Shown: positions 21,222 to 31,440, counted from the first letter of the stretch. The stretch: 64,000 bases of DNA from Agriotes lineatus (GCA_940337035.1 CALNHX010002810.1:62001-126000); one strand, 5' to 3'. Notes: generated by a model from the sequence alone, not told the origin. Numbers and translations are program-made.

Positions 21222-22731
21222 CCCTTCGTCTTGCTGATCTTCCAGAATTCAAAAAAGAAGCTCAGAGTTTTCCTATAACCTCTGTTGAACCATTTCCGTT
21301 CAATCAGTATTCAAGTTTGGCTCGCTTACAACGAGTTACAGCTTATTGCTTTCGTTTTTATAACAATGCGCGGACCCCCAAAGCTGATCGCCTTTCTGGG
21401 ACCCTTTCTACAGAGGAACTGCAAGCATCCCTTGTAAGGCTTGCAAGGTTTTCACAACGCGAGTCATTTCCTGACGAATTGAAGCTGTTGTCACAGAACA
21501 AGCCTCTGAAACAATCTGCTTTGATATCCTTGAATCTCTTTCTGGATTCCAAGGGACTCTTAAGAGTTGGTGGTAGGCTCCACAACTCTCAATTACCTTT
21601 TGACAAGAAGTTTCCTCTAATGATTTCTGGCAAACATCCATTCGCCAAACTCCTAGTTTCACATGAGCACCTTCGGCTTCTCCATGCCTGACCTCAAATG
21701 CTGTTAGCTAATCTCAGAGAACGATATTGGATTACCTCTGGCAGAAATATAGTCAAGCAAGTGGTTCATCAATGCTTGCGGTGTTTTAGATTAGTTAACC
21801 GAACCTATAATGGGAGATCTGCCAGCCTCTCGTATTCAATCATCGCCCCTATTTTATACGACTGGTATCGATTATGGTGGACCGTTCATGATAAAGAATC
21901 GCAAAGGACGTAATTCCAAACTAGTGAAGTCCTACCTTTGTCTATTCGTTTGTTTTGTCACAAAGGCAGTGCACCTTGAATTGGTCGCTGACCTTTCTAC
22001 TGAAACCTTCTTAATGGTTTTTCGCCAATTTGTAGCTTGTCGAGGCAAACCTCTCCATGTCTATTCAGACAATGGCACTAATTTTGTCGGCGCTAATTCC
22101 GAATTATTCAAATTAGGCAATTTTCTTGCGGAACAAGGCCTTTCTATTTCCGAATCAGTCGCGAGCGACGGAGTAGCTTGGCATTTTATACCCGCGCACA
22201 GTCCCCACTTTGGCGGATTGTGGGAGGTCGGAATTAAATCCTCCAAACATCACATACGGCGCGTTATAGGTAACGCTAGTCTAAATTACGATGAATTTAG
22301 CACTTTGCTAGCACAGGTGGAAGCGACCTTAAACTCCCGACCCCTGTCCCCTTTGTCCGCTGATCCAAACGACCTTCAGCCTTTGACTCCTGCTCATTTT
22401 CTGATCGGTCGTCCTTTGGTGTCACTGCCTGATCCCAACGTCACTGAGATAGCCGAGTCTCGGCTGTCTAGACTCCAAAGGATACAACAGCTCCACCAAA
22501 ATGTGTGGAAAAGATGGAGTAAGGAGTACATCTCAGAACTCCAACAGCGCACCAAATGGCGCACACATAAAGGATGACAACCTTCCCCCTCTGAAGTGGA
22601 GGTTAGACCGGGTCACCGAGCTGCACCCTGGCCTTGACGGCGTTACGCGTGTTGCGTCAGTGAAAACTGTGTCAGGGATCGTAAAGCGATCCTTCGCCAA
22701 ACTGTGCCCGCTACCTAGTGTTGTGAACTAG
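21222..22731 (+). pseudogene. BEL/Pao pol remnant: integrase and C-terminal domain
   Basis: The reading order matches the C-terminal half of Pao-type polyproteins. First comes the segment before integrase (RVTAYCFRFYNN, LLRVGGRLHNSQLPFDKKFP). The H-H-C-C zinc module (SHEHLRLLHA, CLRCFRL) follows. The integrase core has Asp in TGIDYGGPF, Asp in YSDNGTNF and Glu in HFGGLWEVG. The end is the DUF5641-like domain (LPPLKWRLDRVTELHPG, KRSFAKLCPLP), stopping at 22731. Damage: an in-frame TGA at 21689-21691 in a position normally Gly, a frame change near 21805, and another, probably a small deletion, near 22565. All three integrase catalytic residues are present, but the protein cannot be made in one piece. 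No start codon belongs to it. Confidence 0.9.
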
Positions 22732-22928
22732 CACGTTAGCGTCTTGCGCAGTGTTTCGTAAAGCCCTTTGGTTTTCCATTGTTCGGGTTTTCTTGTATTA
22801 CCTTAAGATCTATGTATTATTATGCATTTTATATATGTTTGATCTATTTACATGTTTTACTCTAGCTGTTACATGTCAAATTTGTACTGTTGTTATTTGA
22901 AAGGTTATCCTTTCCAAGGCGGGCGGTA

Positions 22929-23257
22929 TGTTAAGTATTTCATAAAATTTGCCGCTTCGCTTGTAGTTGCGTATTGTACTATGCGCATTTCAGAACTCTT
23001 GGAGCGTACCTCCCTGCGCCACTTAAGCTCCGTCTGTCAAACTGACTGCACGCGGGCAGGTCCACTCCGAGAAACGCTAATTCATTGGTTAAATGTTAAA
23101 ATGTTCGTGTGTTAATTTATTGCAAATAAATTACCTACTTTGCTTTCAACGAGTGTATAATTTAGTGAAGAATAAATCCATACAGTCCACTACAGTTCAA
23201 TCCGAGCTCGCAACCAGAAATTTCCAACATAGCGGAAAACTGGAAAGCTCCCCAACA
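22929..23257 (+). repeat. 3' LTR of BEL/Pao element (329 bp)
   Basis: Runs from TGTTAAG to CCCCAACA, flanked on the left by the purine tract and on the right by target duplication ACTTG. An AATAAA-type signal lies near 23171. Confidence 0.9.
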
Positions 23258-24176
23258 ACTTGCGATAGGGCTTGATTTAACTTCTTTTCAGTATAGACCA
23301 CCTAGTTAAATTTAAGAAATAATTTTTTGCTTATTATTTGCTTATTAACCAAAAGATAATGAGTGTCCTTGCACTCTCTAACCTATAAAAATGTTAAATG
23401 TCATTTTGTCTATAAAAAATTTGTTAAATCTGCAAGTCCTATAGAAATGAAAGCAACTATACAATTTATAGTAGCAAATCAAGTTTTCTTGTTTTTTTTT
23501 TGCTAACTCGTTTATAACTTCATCAACGTTCACCTGTAGTTCTCTGTGAATGGCAGTAATTTTAAAAGGTATAGATACAACTACAGCATTAACGTATTAC
23601 ATACGTTTATGTGCCAAGATGTTTAACATCCATTTTTCGTACTATCTTCTTCTGTGATGCAGAATGCAGCATATGAATATGCTTTATCCTTTTCGCAATT
23701 GCGAGCACAGCACCCTAAATAAATAACACACCACGCTTCTTTTTGTTTTTCAAAAACGTATGTGTTGATAACTACATTTTTTTATGAATGACACGTAAAC
23801 GTCAAGCTAACTCATTTTTGTGGAACAAAAAACGGTATCTACGCATTTTACGTTTTTTACATGTACATTCGTCTAGTTTGTAGAAAAAGCATTTAAATTG
23901 CTCAGAACTCTTGTAAATTATAGTCAAGGTGCTGAAGTGTATTGTTTGTGAGCATCGCTTAGCTTGATTATAAAGCTACACTTCACAATTTTTATTAATC
24001 AATGCAGGCGAGCTGTGTGACAAAGCAGCCTTTAAATGAAAATTTCTATAAAAACCAACACAGAAAAGCTTGAGAGACCATATACAAACTTTATAGAATG
24101 CGTAAGGTGTGCCGATTACTTTGAAATTATTTGTAAATACATATAAGATGCATTGATATCAATATGACATATAAGC

Positions 24177-24708
24177 TAGTGGTGTTCCCATAGGGTATAC
24201 TACATATACGCCGTATACTCTCAGGATTTTCTGGGCATACTGCGTATACTCTCAAGCAATTTTGTGAAAACTCGTTGAATGTCCTTACAAATTAGGCCTA
24301 ACGTCAAGTCGAAAGCTACTTGAACAATCTGCACCAAGGTTGCCAGTGTTTGTAGGATTTATCCCACCACTCAACCTTTCGAATAGGAGTGAAGGGTGTA
24401 TTCCGTGACCATACGTGAAGGTTTCGCTGCGAGACCATCGATCGGCACTTTCCTCCTCGTGGTCAAGTTAAAGAATGCCAAAAAACAGATAAGGAAAAAG
24501 ATGCATTACGAAAATATTTTTTTGTCAATACATTTAATTAGGTTAATCGTTTTTTTTTTCAATTTTATATGGAAAAAATAAGAAAAAATGTAAGCTCAGT
24601 TGTTGTAATTGCCCCCCCTCCTCCCAAGCAACCATAGAAAGTCAGGCACACAATGGGTTATCGGTAGTATAGTATACCTTAGAAAAAATTGATGGGAACA
24701 TCACCGCG
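24177..24708. mobile_element. hAT-like MITE nested in the larger hAT element
   Basis: TAGTGGTGTTCCCAT (24177) and the complement of ATGGGAACATCACCGCG (ending 24708) form imperfect inverted ends, with GGTATACTA-type subterminal sequence near both. ATATAAGC (24169-24176) and ATATAACG (24709-24716) are a possible 8-bp duplication with two mismatches. The interior has no recognised coding sequence. Confidence 0.6.
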
Positions 24709-24886
24709 ATATAACGTCTAGACAATGTAAATTTTGGCGCCTTAGCTTCAGGGTTGGCAGCGCAATTGAAACAAATATAAACACATACATTATTTTGTTT
24801 GAGAAAAGGGTGGCACCGTACAGTATATCTTGGCTATGTTGGCACATTAGGTGAACCGTGTGTTTGTATCTATATCCTTCTGATTT

Positions 24887-25150
24887 TCACTGGAGAATGG
24901 AGAGCATTGCCAATCCATTCAGCCTATATCGCGATGTTGTATTTCGAAGGTAAGTCTTAATTCTATTTAAGGTAGAGAATGATCTTTTAGCTGTTGCAGT
25001 TGACATAGGAATCGTTGCAAGGATTCCTAGCAACTCAAATATGTTTGGAAACATATCCTTATTGCACGTAGCTAGCGCATCCATTGCTGTCTTATATGGA
25101 AGATTTTGTACATTTTGGCATTTCCGGTATAATTTGAATTCAGCAATCAC
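24887..25150 (-). pseudogene. hAT transposase C-terminal dimerisation domain
   Basis: An 87-codon frame on the minus strand. Residues ~37-87 show the hAT dimerisation signature, LGILATIPMSTATAKRSFST and then LNRIKTYLRNTTS...RLNGLAMLSI, the pattern conserved across the superfamily. The preceding ~35 residues (AMDALATCNKDMFPNIFELL) are the linker from the RNase-H-like core. The catalytic part itself is not visible. The position close to the right terminus of the hAT element, transcribed toward lower coordinates, means the coding strand was minus and most of the gene was deleted. Confidence 0.85.
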
Positions 25151-25349
25151 GTCCGAAGGAGCTTCGTTGAGATCGGATTTTAAAAATGGTCGAGTCCAAA
25201 TTCCGGATGTAATAATTGATATTCAATTATACAATACTGAAATCTAATTTTAGATTTTTTGTTTAAGACAAATTTTAGTTATTCCTAAAGCCTCTGGGAG
25301 GTGTACCAACATCCATATCAACCCCCATAGTTACGCCGCTGGTGCTACT

Positions 25350-26279
25350 CCAGGATTAAATATCAACTTATCTTCAATACCAGGAATTCACATCTGTGCA
25401 TTTTAAACCCGTCAGTATTTGGAATTTAAATTCATACTTTTTGCAATGATTAACATGTAATGTTCAATTTCACACATGCTCTTGTTTTTATATTAAAATG
25501 TTTATGCCTATATTTAATTATGCTCAGTATTTAAAGCTGCAATTTTGATGTGTATTGACCCTCTGTAAAAGGTACAGTCACGCTTTTTTATTTCAATAGC
25601 CTAAACGGAAGGATTTATTAAATGAATGAGGTATGCATATCCCATGAATCATTTGAATTCACAGTTATTAGAATAACCCGAAAAGAGTTTTTTGATTTTA
25701 TGCGTGTCGCAACCTTCAGTTAACGTACACAACTTTGTTATAACATTATTTGCATTTTAATTATCCTAATTATTTATTACTGACACTTCAAGACTTTTTA
25801 TTACTTACGAATTAAACGCTAGTCACTTAAAATTTACTTTCTTTTATTATTTGAAATCTTTTGATTTCTGGCGCCCATTTCCTTTCCTTTTTTGAAGACA
25901 TTCCAGGGTACATAGCTGATGATTTAAACCTACGACCCAAGGCCGCCGAAATTTGAGTTAGCTCGGCCATCGCGGTGAGTAAAGAGTTTTCAGAGCTGCC
26001 GTGATGTATAAACTGTAGGCGGGTTGATCTGCGATTTTTACTACCATCGATCAATTTTATTAATTAATCGCAGGTCGGTTTCTTTATCGTTTCACTGGCG
26101 ACCAACGCTCTGGGGTTCGATTTTGGTAGTAACATCAGCTGTGCTTACCTGGATAGCTTTAATTATCAATATTTAATTTAGTACTCATTTTCCTTTTCAC
26201 TTTTGTCCAAATTTTTACTTCTTATGCAATTTTGTAATTTTCATATCTTGTTGTAGTGCACGTATTTATATTTGACTTC
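25350..26279. other. spacer with possible primer-binding-like motif
   Basis: No gene recognised. TGGCGACCAACGCTCTGG, followed by GGTTCGATT at about 26096-26120, resembles a retrotransposon primer-binding site or the 3' half of a tRNA-like sequence. No LTR could be demonstrated beside it. Confidence 0.3.
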
Positions 26280-26760
26280 ACGGCCCGACGAAATTATGCA
26301 AAACTGGCGGTTATCCTGACACAAGGCACCACAGCTCACTCCACTAGCAAAACCACCTCTCGCTTTGACAGCCCGATCAGAAGTCTCTAACAATTAACAA
26401 ACAGCGGCAAGCTGTAAAAGCACAAACATAAGACGCCTTGCACGAAGGCACGGCGGCCACCAAGAGCCAAGGCTCGCAGATCAAGCGCCTCAAACCCCAG
26501 CCGGAAATCAACTCACTCCCAAGCGAAGCGAAGCCAACTTCCGCGTAAAACGCGCGAGAACGCAGTAAACCACGCGTGGCGATGGCAGGCGAGACAGCCT
26601 GAATAGGAAAGAATGCGATGGGGCGAATACCTCTCTATCGCACTCGCAGGGCCTCGTTTTAAAATGAAGTAAACGGGAAGAAACAAACTGCCGCTGTAAT
26701 TGCAACGGCGTAGAGATTAGAGCGGTACGGAGTTGCGTGCGTGACAACTTTAGAATTTTA
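26280..26760. other. CpG-rich patch of unknown origin
   Basis: About 480 bp with far more G+C and CpG than the surroundings (for example CGCGTAAAACGCGCGAGAAC and AAGGCACGGCGGCC). No family was recognised in any frame. It could be a promoter-associated CpG island with a noncoding first exon, or part of an LTR. On the minus strand an AAATATAAATA sequence lies downstream, near 26266. Confidence 0.4.
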
Positions 26761-26892
26761 GATGCAATTAGCTGAGGGGTTATACTGTAAAATATGACTG
26801 AAAAGGAACCTATATACAGGCAAACTCGTCAACTCGGTACCCAAACGGCTCCAAATGGTCACGGAACTATTGTAATTAAAAATGGCCTGACA

Positions 26893-27068
26893 GTTTGGCA
26901 ATACTGAAGTGTGTTGTTGGTGACACTGTAAGTCTATGTCAAATTCGAGGTTAATAGGTTATGTTTTGCGTCAGTTTTGACACAGATTGACGCAAAACCT
27001 AACCTGCTAACCTCGAGTTTGACATAGACTTACAGTGTCACCAACAACACACTTCAGTACTGCCAAAC
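26893..27068. mobile_element. palindromic MITE, family B copy 1
   Basis: GTTTGGCAATACTGAAGTGT at the left is mirrored by ACACTTCAGTACTGCCAAAC at the right. Nearly the whole 176 bp pairs, including GACACTGTAAGTCTATGTCA with its complement and AACCTCGAGTTTGACATAGA inside. Related copies are at 30432-30583 and 45785-45934. Confidence 0.88.
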
Positions 27069-27129
27069 GCATAACATCAACTGGAGCTGCTTATTGTGCT
27101 TTAGTACATAGGAATGAGTTATGCCCATC

Positions 27130-27832
27130 TTGGTTATGTTTTGACAGTTAGTGTCACTTGTATGTAAAATTTTAATATTTTACATTTCTTATGAAATGCG
27201 ATAAAATAGTATACACAACACGTTATAAAAGTTGTTTTTCTAAACTTGTATGACCGTTTAAGTACTTGCTAACGCTCGTACTCAAACACACCATACCTGT
27301 TCAGAAAAACACCACTTTTCTCAACTTGTAGAGTAATATACTATTGTCAACTAAAGAACCAGCTTTTTCCATGAACAAGACATATCATTGTTTTGTTTCA
27401 TTATTGGCATTCAAGTAATTACTATAGATAAATGACACTATCTTCTTTCTGTTTGACGTCATTGTTTATTAGTATATTCATATGCTGTGTTTTTACTGCT
27501 GCTTAAAAAAAGGCTTTCAGAACTGAAAAAAAAGTGATTAAGAAACCAACAACTTCGTATGGTTTTTATATAACAAAAACAATTTTGCATGAAAACAAAT
27601 CTTTTCATTTAGAACCCTATTTATAGCTACTAAAATATGACCAACCTTAGAAGTAAAAACAAGCTATTTTTATTGAGTTTTAAAAAATTCAAATGTTAGT
27701 TGAAATACTGTTGGGAGATAGGTGGGTAGTCGTAATAGCCGTTGGATATACATATATAGATAGGTAGTTGAAGTACATGTTGGACATACACGCAGTAAAA
27801 ATAGATGTTGGGACATACAGGCAGTGGAAATA
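27130..27832 (+). repeat. repeat R1, copy A
   Basis: The first of four copies of a repeat marked by CTTGTATGTAAAATTTTAAT at its start, GAACCAGCTTTTTCCATGAA, ATTGGCATTCAAGTAATTAC, CTTCGTATGGTTTTTATATA, and CATTTAGAACCCTATTTATA. It ends in two or three ~30-bp tandem units containing ATGTTGGACATACA and GCAGTGGAAA (about 27770-27830). A DNA transposon is inserted in this last part. Confidence 0.8.
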
Positions 27833-30103
27833 AAGTCCGTTTTAATTTCACATGACATCGAGTAAATCTTGAATTGAAATTTTTTAGAGTGTACTGAGCG
27901 ACTGACACCTTAAAGTCATTCTGACAATTTGCCTTTTGTCAAAATGCAAAAAAAGATTTATAAAGACACCAAAGTAGCAGTTTACAAATGCTTTCATACA
28001 TCGACCGAAAAAAATGGCCGTACACTTACAAAAAGTGAAATAATAAACGCTGTAGCAGAGATTTTTTCAGTAAGTATTCATAACAATTCTACGGAGATTT
28101 TTATTATTTTGCTGATAGGTATCCAGAGCAGAGGTGTGCAAAATTATGCAAGATGAACCCAATTTGGCTACAACTAAGACGGGAAATAATTCAAAAAACA
28201 CAACATTTTGGAATTTCACGTTTAAAGAAGACCTACAATCAAAAATTTGGAATTTTCATGAAAAAAATGAGTACTTTACTGTGCAAGATCTATTAAATTA
28301 TGCGAAAGAGGAACTACAGTACAATGGATCTCGTACTACATTGTGGAGGAGAATCAAAAGCATGGGCTATAAATTTAAAATCGTGAATTCACGAAAAATA
28401 TGTGAACAGCAACACGTTGTCGCTAAAAAGATTTCCTTCTTGAGGCAGTACCTTCAAATGATAGATTCTAGTGATAACGTATGTTTTGTGTACTTAGATG
28501 AGACGTGGATATATAAAAACGGGAGTTCTAGAAAACGTTGGGTAAATGATGATTGCAGAAAAGGAAATCCAAGTCAAACTCGCCAAGAAGGAAAACGGTA
28601 CACAATTTTGCATGCGGGATGGTCTAATGGATTTTTAGAAGGTTGTGAATTACTACTGGATTCTAGCAATAACGACCGGGACTATCATAAAACCATGAAT
28701 TCTGACATTTTTACAAAATGGGTACAGAATCAGCTAATTTCCGTATTGTCTAAATTAAACAAAAATTTTGTTATCATTATGGATAACGCTCCTTACTCCT
28801 TACCACTCAGTTCTTTTAGATAAGAAACCTACTATTTCAAGTAAGAAAAAACAATTACAGGATTGGTTGATACAGCACGACGTAACTTTTGACAACAAAC
28901 TGACGAAAAAACAACTGTGGAAATTAATACGACCTCGACTGCCGAACAAAAAAAACTATGTGGTAGACGACATTTTACAGTGGTTATAGAGTTATTAGAT
29001 TGCCCCCGTATCACTGCCAATACAATCCCATTGAGCTGGCATGGGGATTATGTAAGAATTATTTCAACAAGCATGTAACTTCTCGCGCATCATCAAAAGG
29101 AGAAGCAGAGAAATTATGGCGCCAATCAATTTCTATGTGTTTCGCTGACTTTTGGACCAAAAGCATACAACACTGTGAAAAACTAATTCGCGACGATTGG
29201 ACCAGATACATGGGATGCAGCAGTATTGAAAACTTTCCTCCTATTATAATTTCTCTTGGAGATTCGGACAGTGAATCCGAAATTGCGGGCTCTGAATCTG
29301 AGTAAAAACGAATGTTAAATACTAGGTACAACTTCTATCATCCCCAACTGTAGGACAATCAGAAACGCCACATGATTCTGATGAAAACGACTCTGACTCA
29401 GATTCCGAGTAATGAGCACTGTATATAGTATGTATAATAATTTAGTAATTTTAATAATTTTGTTTTTATAATGATTTAGTTAATCTTGTTTGGTTCTTGT
29501 TGATTACAATTAACATTTCCGCAGTTGGGTTTTTTGTTTCTTCAATGATTTTTTACTTATTGTTCGTTTTCGCTTCAATTTAGAATGTTATATTTTACAT
29601 TTTGTATTGTTATATTTTGCATTTTGTATTTTTCGGCAAAATTCTAGTGGGGTTTGGCCATATGACCCTAGCAGTCGGTGTCAAGAGATTTGAAGGACCT
29701 TCCGCATCTCGAAATCTCGCCCAAATACAAATACAAGTAGATAAGTAGTTGAATAAGTTTTTAGAACATTTTACAAATATAAGTTCCTTGGTATCTTGCC
29801 TCTGTGTGCTGTAATAACATTCTGGTGTTAGTTTATTAGATAATGGTTCACATGTTTGTAATTAATGTATCTTCTGGATCAACATTAAAGTATTGTTGAA
29901 AAAATGGGTTAGCAAGCTTAAGTATATACTTATTAATAATTAATCTCAAAAATATATATATTGCATTTTCAATACTTAAAGCTAAAGCTGATGTGTCAAA
30001 CATTTATAACCTAACATTTAAACTGCCACTATTTCTACACTGTTTTAAAAAACGTTCTTAATTTCAATGCCTACTCGGTGTCATGTGAAATTGAAACAGA
30101 CTT
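27833..30103 (+). mobile_element. Tc1/mariner-superfamily transposon with transposase gene
   Basis: The left end (AAGTCCGTTTTAATTTCACA, then TGACATCGAGTA) and right end (TACTCGGTGTCATGTGAAAT, then TGAAACAGACTT) are inverted repeats of ~33 bp with about four differences. TA flanks both sides (27831-27832, 30104-30105). The host repeat R1 continues on both sides with its ATGTTGGACATACAG unit, confirming the boundaries. The single gene occupies most of the left two-thirds. Confidence 0.85.
27944..29305 (+). pseudogene. ITm transposase with long D-to-E spacing, two frameshifts
   Basis: Exon 1 (27944-28069) starts at ATG with MQKKIYKDTKVAV and encodes the N-terminal helix-turn-helix. A 49-bp intron with GTAAGT and AG borders (28070-28118) fits phase 0. 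Exon 2 continues with the DNA-binding linker (DLLNYAKEELQYNG, TTLWRRIKSMGYKFK) and the DDE core: first Asp in VYLDETWIY, second in IIMDNAPY, Glu in NPIELAWG. A 7-bp tandem repeat (TCCTTAC twice, about 28790-28803) and one extra base near 28981 break the frame. Allowing for those, about 80 residues separate the second Asp from the Glu. Typical Tc1/mariner enzymes have 34-41; the long gap resembles the DD82E (Sailor) group. A Ser/Glu/Asp-rich tail ends the protein. Confidence 0.85.
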
Positions 30104-30139
30104 TATATGTTGGACATACAGTCAGACCTCGCCGTTCGC

Positions 30140-30431
30140 TGATTTGATTTTAAGCGGGGCATCCAATTTTAAGCCTGGAGAGTATAACCTGGTGTCTTCT
30201 ATCAGTAAGTTCTGGACTTGATGATTCCTTGTGATGGTTTTTGATGTCGTAGGGGGTCACGTTGTTTAGGTGAGTAACATCTGCGGATGATATCGCTTCT
30301 TTTGCGTACTTATCTGCTTTTTCAATTCCGGGTATACCTGTGTGTGAAGGCACCCACATGAATACTAGTTTATTTCTTGACCGAGTGACGGAGGTTACTA
30401 GCTTTTGTGTTTGTTGGATTAATGGGTCGGT
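30140..30431 (-). pseudogene. LINE RNase H domain fragment
   Basis: On the minus strand the frame reads through LVFMWVPSHTGIPGIEKADK followed by YAKEAI. This is the RNase H signature of I/R1/jockey-type LINEs, in which the SHxGIxGNExAD box holds catalytic His and Asp; Asn is replaced by Ile here. The C-terminal linker (RHQVILSRLKIGCPA) follows. Only the last part of the domain is present. The 5' side is cut by a palindromic MITE at 30432 and the 3' side stops near 30140, where R1 sequence begins. RNase H in these elements removes the RNA strand during reverse transcription. Confidence 0.75.
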
Positions 30432-30583
30432 GTGGCAATACTGAAGTGTGTTGTTGGTGACACTGTAAGTCTATGCCAAATTCGAGGTGATCAGGTTAGG
30501 TTTTCAGTCAGTTTTGACAGAAACTGACACAAAATCTAACCTGCTAACCTCGAATTTGACATAGACGTACAGTGCCGCCAACA
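30432..30583. mobile_element. palindromic MITE, family B copy 2 (right end truncated)
   Basis: GTGTGGCAATACTGAAGTGT and the next ~130 bp match copy 1. The right arm stops after CAGTGCCGCCAACA, lacking the last ~20 bp. It lies directly against the LINE RNase H fragment. Confidence 0.85.
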
Positions 30584-30768
30584 TACTATTCATAACGAAA
30601 CTCTGGCGAGTCGCCGGCAATCCGCTGGCGAACGACTATGAATACGGGCGTTAGTGTTACTTGTATGTAAAAATTTTATATTTTACATTTCTTATGAGAT
30701 GCGATCAAATAGTATACTCAACACGTTAGAAAAGTGGTTTTTCTGAACTTGCAGAGTAATATACTATT

Positions 30769-31023
30769 ATCTACTCCTACTGCACAATGGCCATTAATTA
30801 TGATTCATAATTCACAGTTTGCAGCCAATCATAAAATTCTATTTTCATTATTCAATAGTTTGCAAGTTGCAACCAATCAGAAAATTATATTTTCATTACT
30901 CAATAGGTTGTAGCCAATCACAAAATTCATTCTTATTATTAAATGACTTTTGAAGTTAACATCTGTCACAAATGTCATAATTGGGAAATATGAACAGAAG
31001 ACTCCTATTGCATAGGAGTAGAT
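30769..31023. mobile_element. small MITE with ATCTACTCCTA ends
   Basis: ATCTACTCCTA at 30769 is matched by TAGGAGTAGAT ending at 31023, with weaker pairing further in (CTGCACAAT against ATTGCA). The interior contains tandem CCAAT-bearing repeats. The insertion splits repeat R1. Confidence 0.65.
30818..30945 (+). repeat. tandem repeats with CCAAT boxes
   Basis: Units of 41-48 bp containing GCAGCCAATCA, GCAACCAATCA and GTAGCCAATCA (CCAAT at 30825, 30873 and 30914), each followed by AAAATT, TTTTCATTA and CAATAG. There are about 2.7 copies. Confidence 0.8.
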
Positions 31024-31032
31024 AAAATATCG

Positions 31033-31150
31033 TATTATATTCGCGATTATGGCCATTATTCACTCAGATGACTTGCGCCACGCGCCTTCGGCTTGTGGCG
31101 CAAATGTCATCTTCGTGAATAATGGCTGTCATAATCGCTCATATAATAAT
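31033..31150. repeat. long hairpin with CCTTCGGCTT centre
   Basis: CGATTATGGCCATTATTCAC pairs with GTGAATAATGGCTGTCATAATCG (one small bulge). AGATGAC and TTGCGCCAC pair with GGCGCAAATGTCATCT further in. The loop is GCGCCTTCGGCTTG. It is similar in design to the hairpin at 8904-9028. Confidence 0.85.
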
Positions 31151-31440
31151 ATACTATTGTCAACTAAAGAACCAGCTTTTTCCATGAACAAGCCATATCA
31201 TCGTTTTGTTCCATTATTGGCATTCAAGTAATTACTACAGATAAATGACAACTATCTTTTTTCTATTTGAGGGCTTTCAACTTTTCATAAACGTCATTGT
31301 TCATTAGTATATGTATTCATATGCTGTGTTTCTACTGTCTTAAAAAAGGCTTTCTCAGAACTGAAAAAAACAAAGTGATTGAAAAACAAACAGCTTCGTA
31401 TGGTTTTTATATAACAAAAACAATTTGTTACGGTATTAAA

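Larger units (their letters stand above)
21125..23257 (+). mobile_element. internally deleted BEL/Pao LTR retrotransposon
   Basis: TGTTAAGTATTTCATAAAAT opens both the 5' remnant (21125) and the 3' LTR (22929). The 3' LTR ends CCCCAACA at 23257. ACTTG at 21120-21124 and 23258-23262 is a perfect 5-bp target duplication, as BEL/Pao elements make. The 5' LTR survives for only ~97 bp before it joins pol-derived sequence, so gag, protease, reverse transcriptase and most of the 5' LTR are gone. A purine-rich tract (AAGGCGGGCGG, then TA) precedes the 3' LTR, as expected for plus-strand priming. Because the outer duplication is intact, the deletion happened within the element. Confidence 0.92.
21002..25341 (-). 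mobile_element. hAT transposon with nested BEL/Pao and nested MITE
   Basis: CAGTGGCGTAACTA at 21002 pairs inverted with TAGTTACGCCGCTG ending at 25341 (one mismatch in 14). The 8-bp duplication GTGCTACG (20994-21001) / GTGCTACT (25342-25349) differs only in the last base. Both the terminal sequence and the 8-bp duplication are standard for hAT. The only recognisable coding part is the hAT C-terminal dimerisation domain on the minus strand near the right end. After removing the BEL/Pao insertion (2.1 kb) and the smaller MITE (0.5 kb), about 1.7 kb of hAT sequence remains, so most of the transposase was lost before or after those insertions. Confidence 0.9.
30655..31425 (+). repeat. repeat R1, copy B
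   Basis: Begins GTTACTTGTATGTAAAAATT and follows copy A, but is split after AATATACTATT by a MITE and a hairpin (30769-31150). It resumes with AATATACTATTGTCAACTAA. Copy B ends where a GC-rich LTR-like insertion starts, and its last bases resume at 32239. Confidence 0.8.

Noticed and set aside
26096..26120. LTR retrotransposon primer-binding site
   Set aside because: TGGCGACC-like word is suggestive, but no LTR, tract or coding sequence supports it.
28832..29331. Minus-strand frames opposite the transposase
   Set aside because: Shadows of the plus-strand transposase coding sequence.
31033..31150. CRISPR-like or terminator hairpin
   Set aside because: There is only one copy of the palindrome with no spacers, and the setting is a eukaryotic genome.
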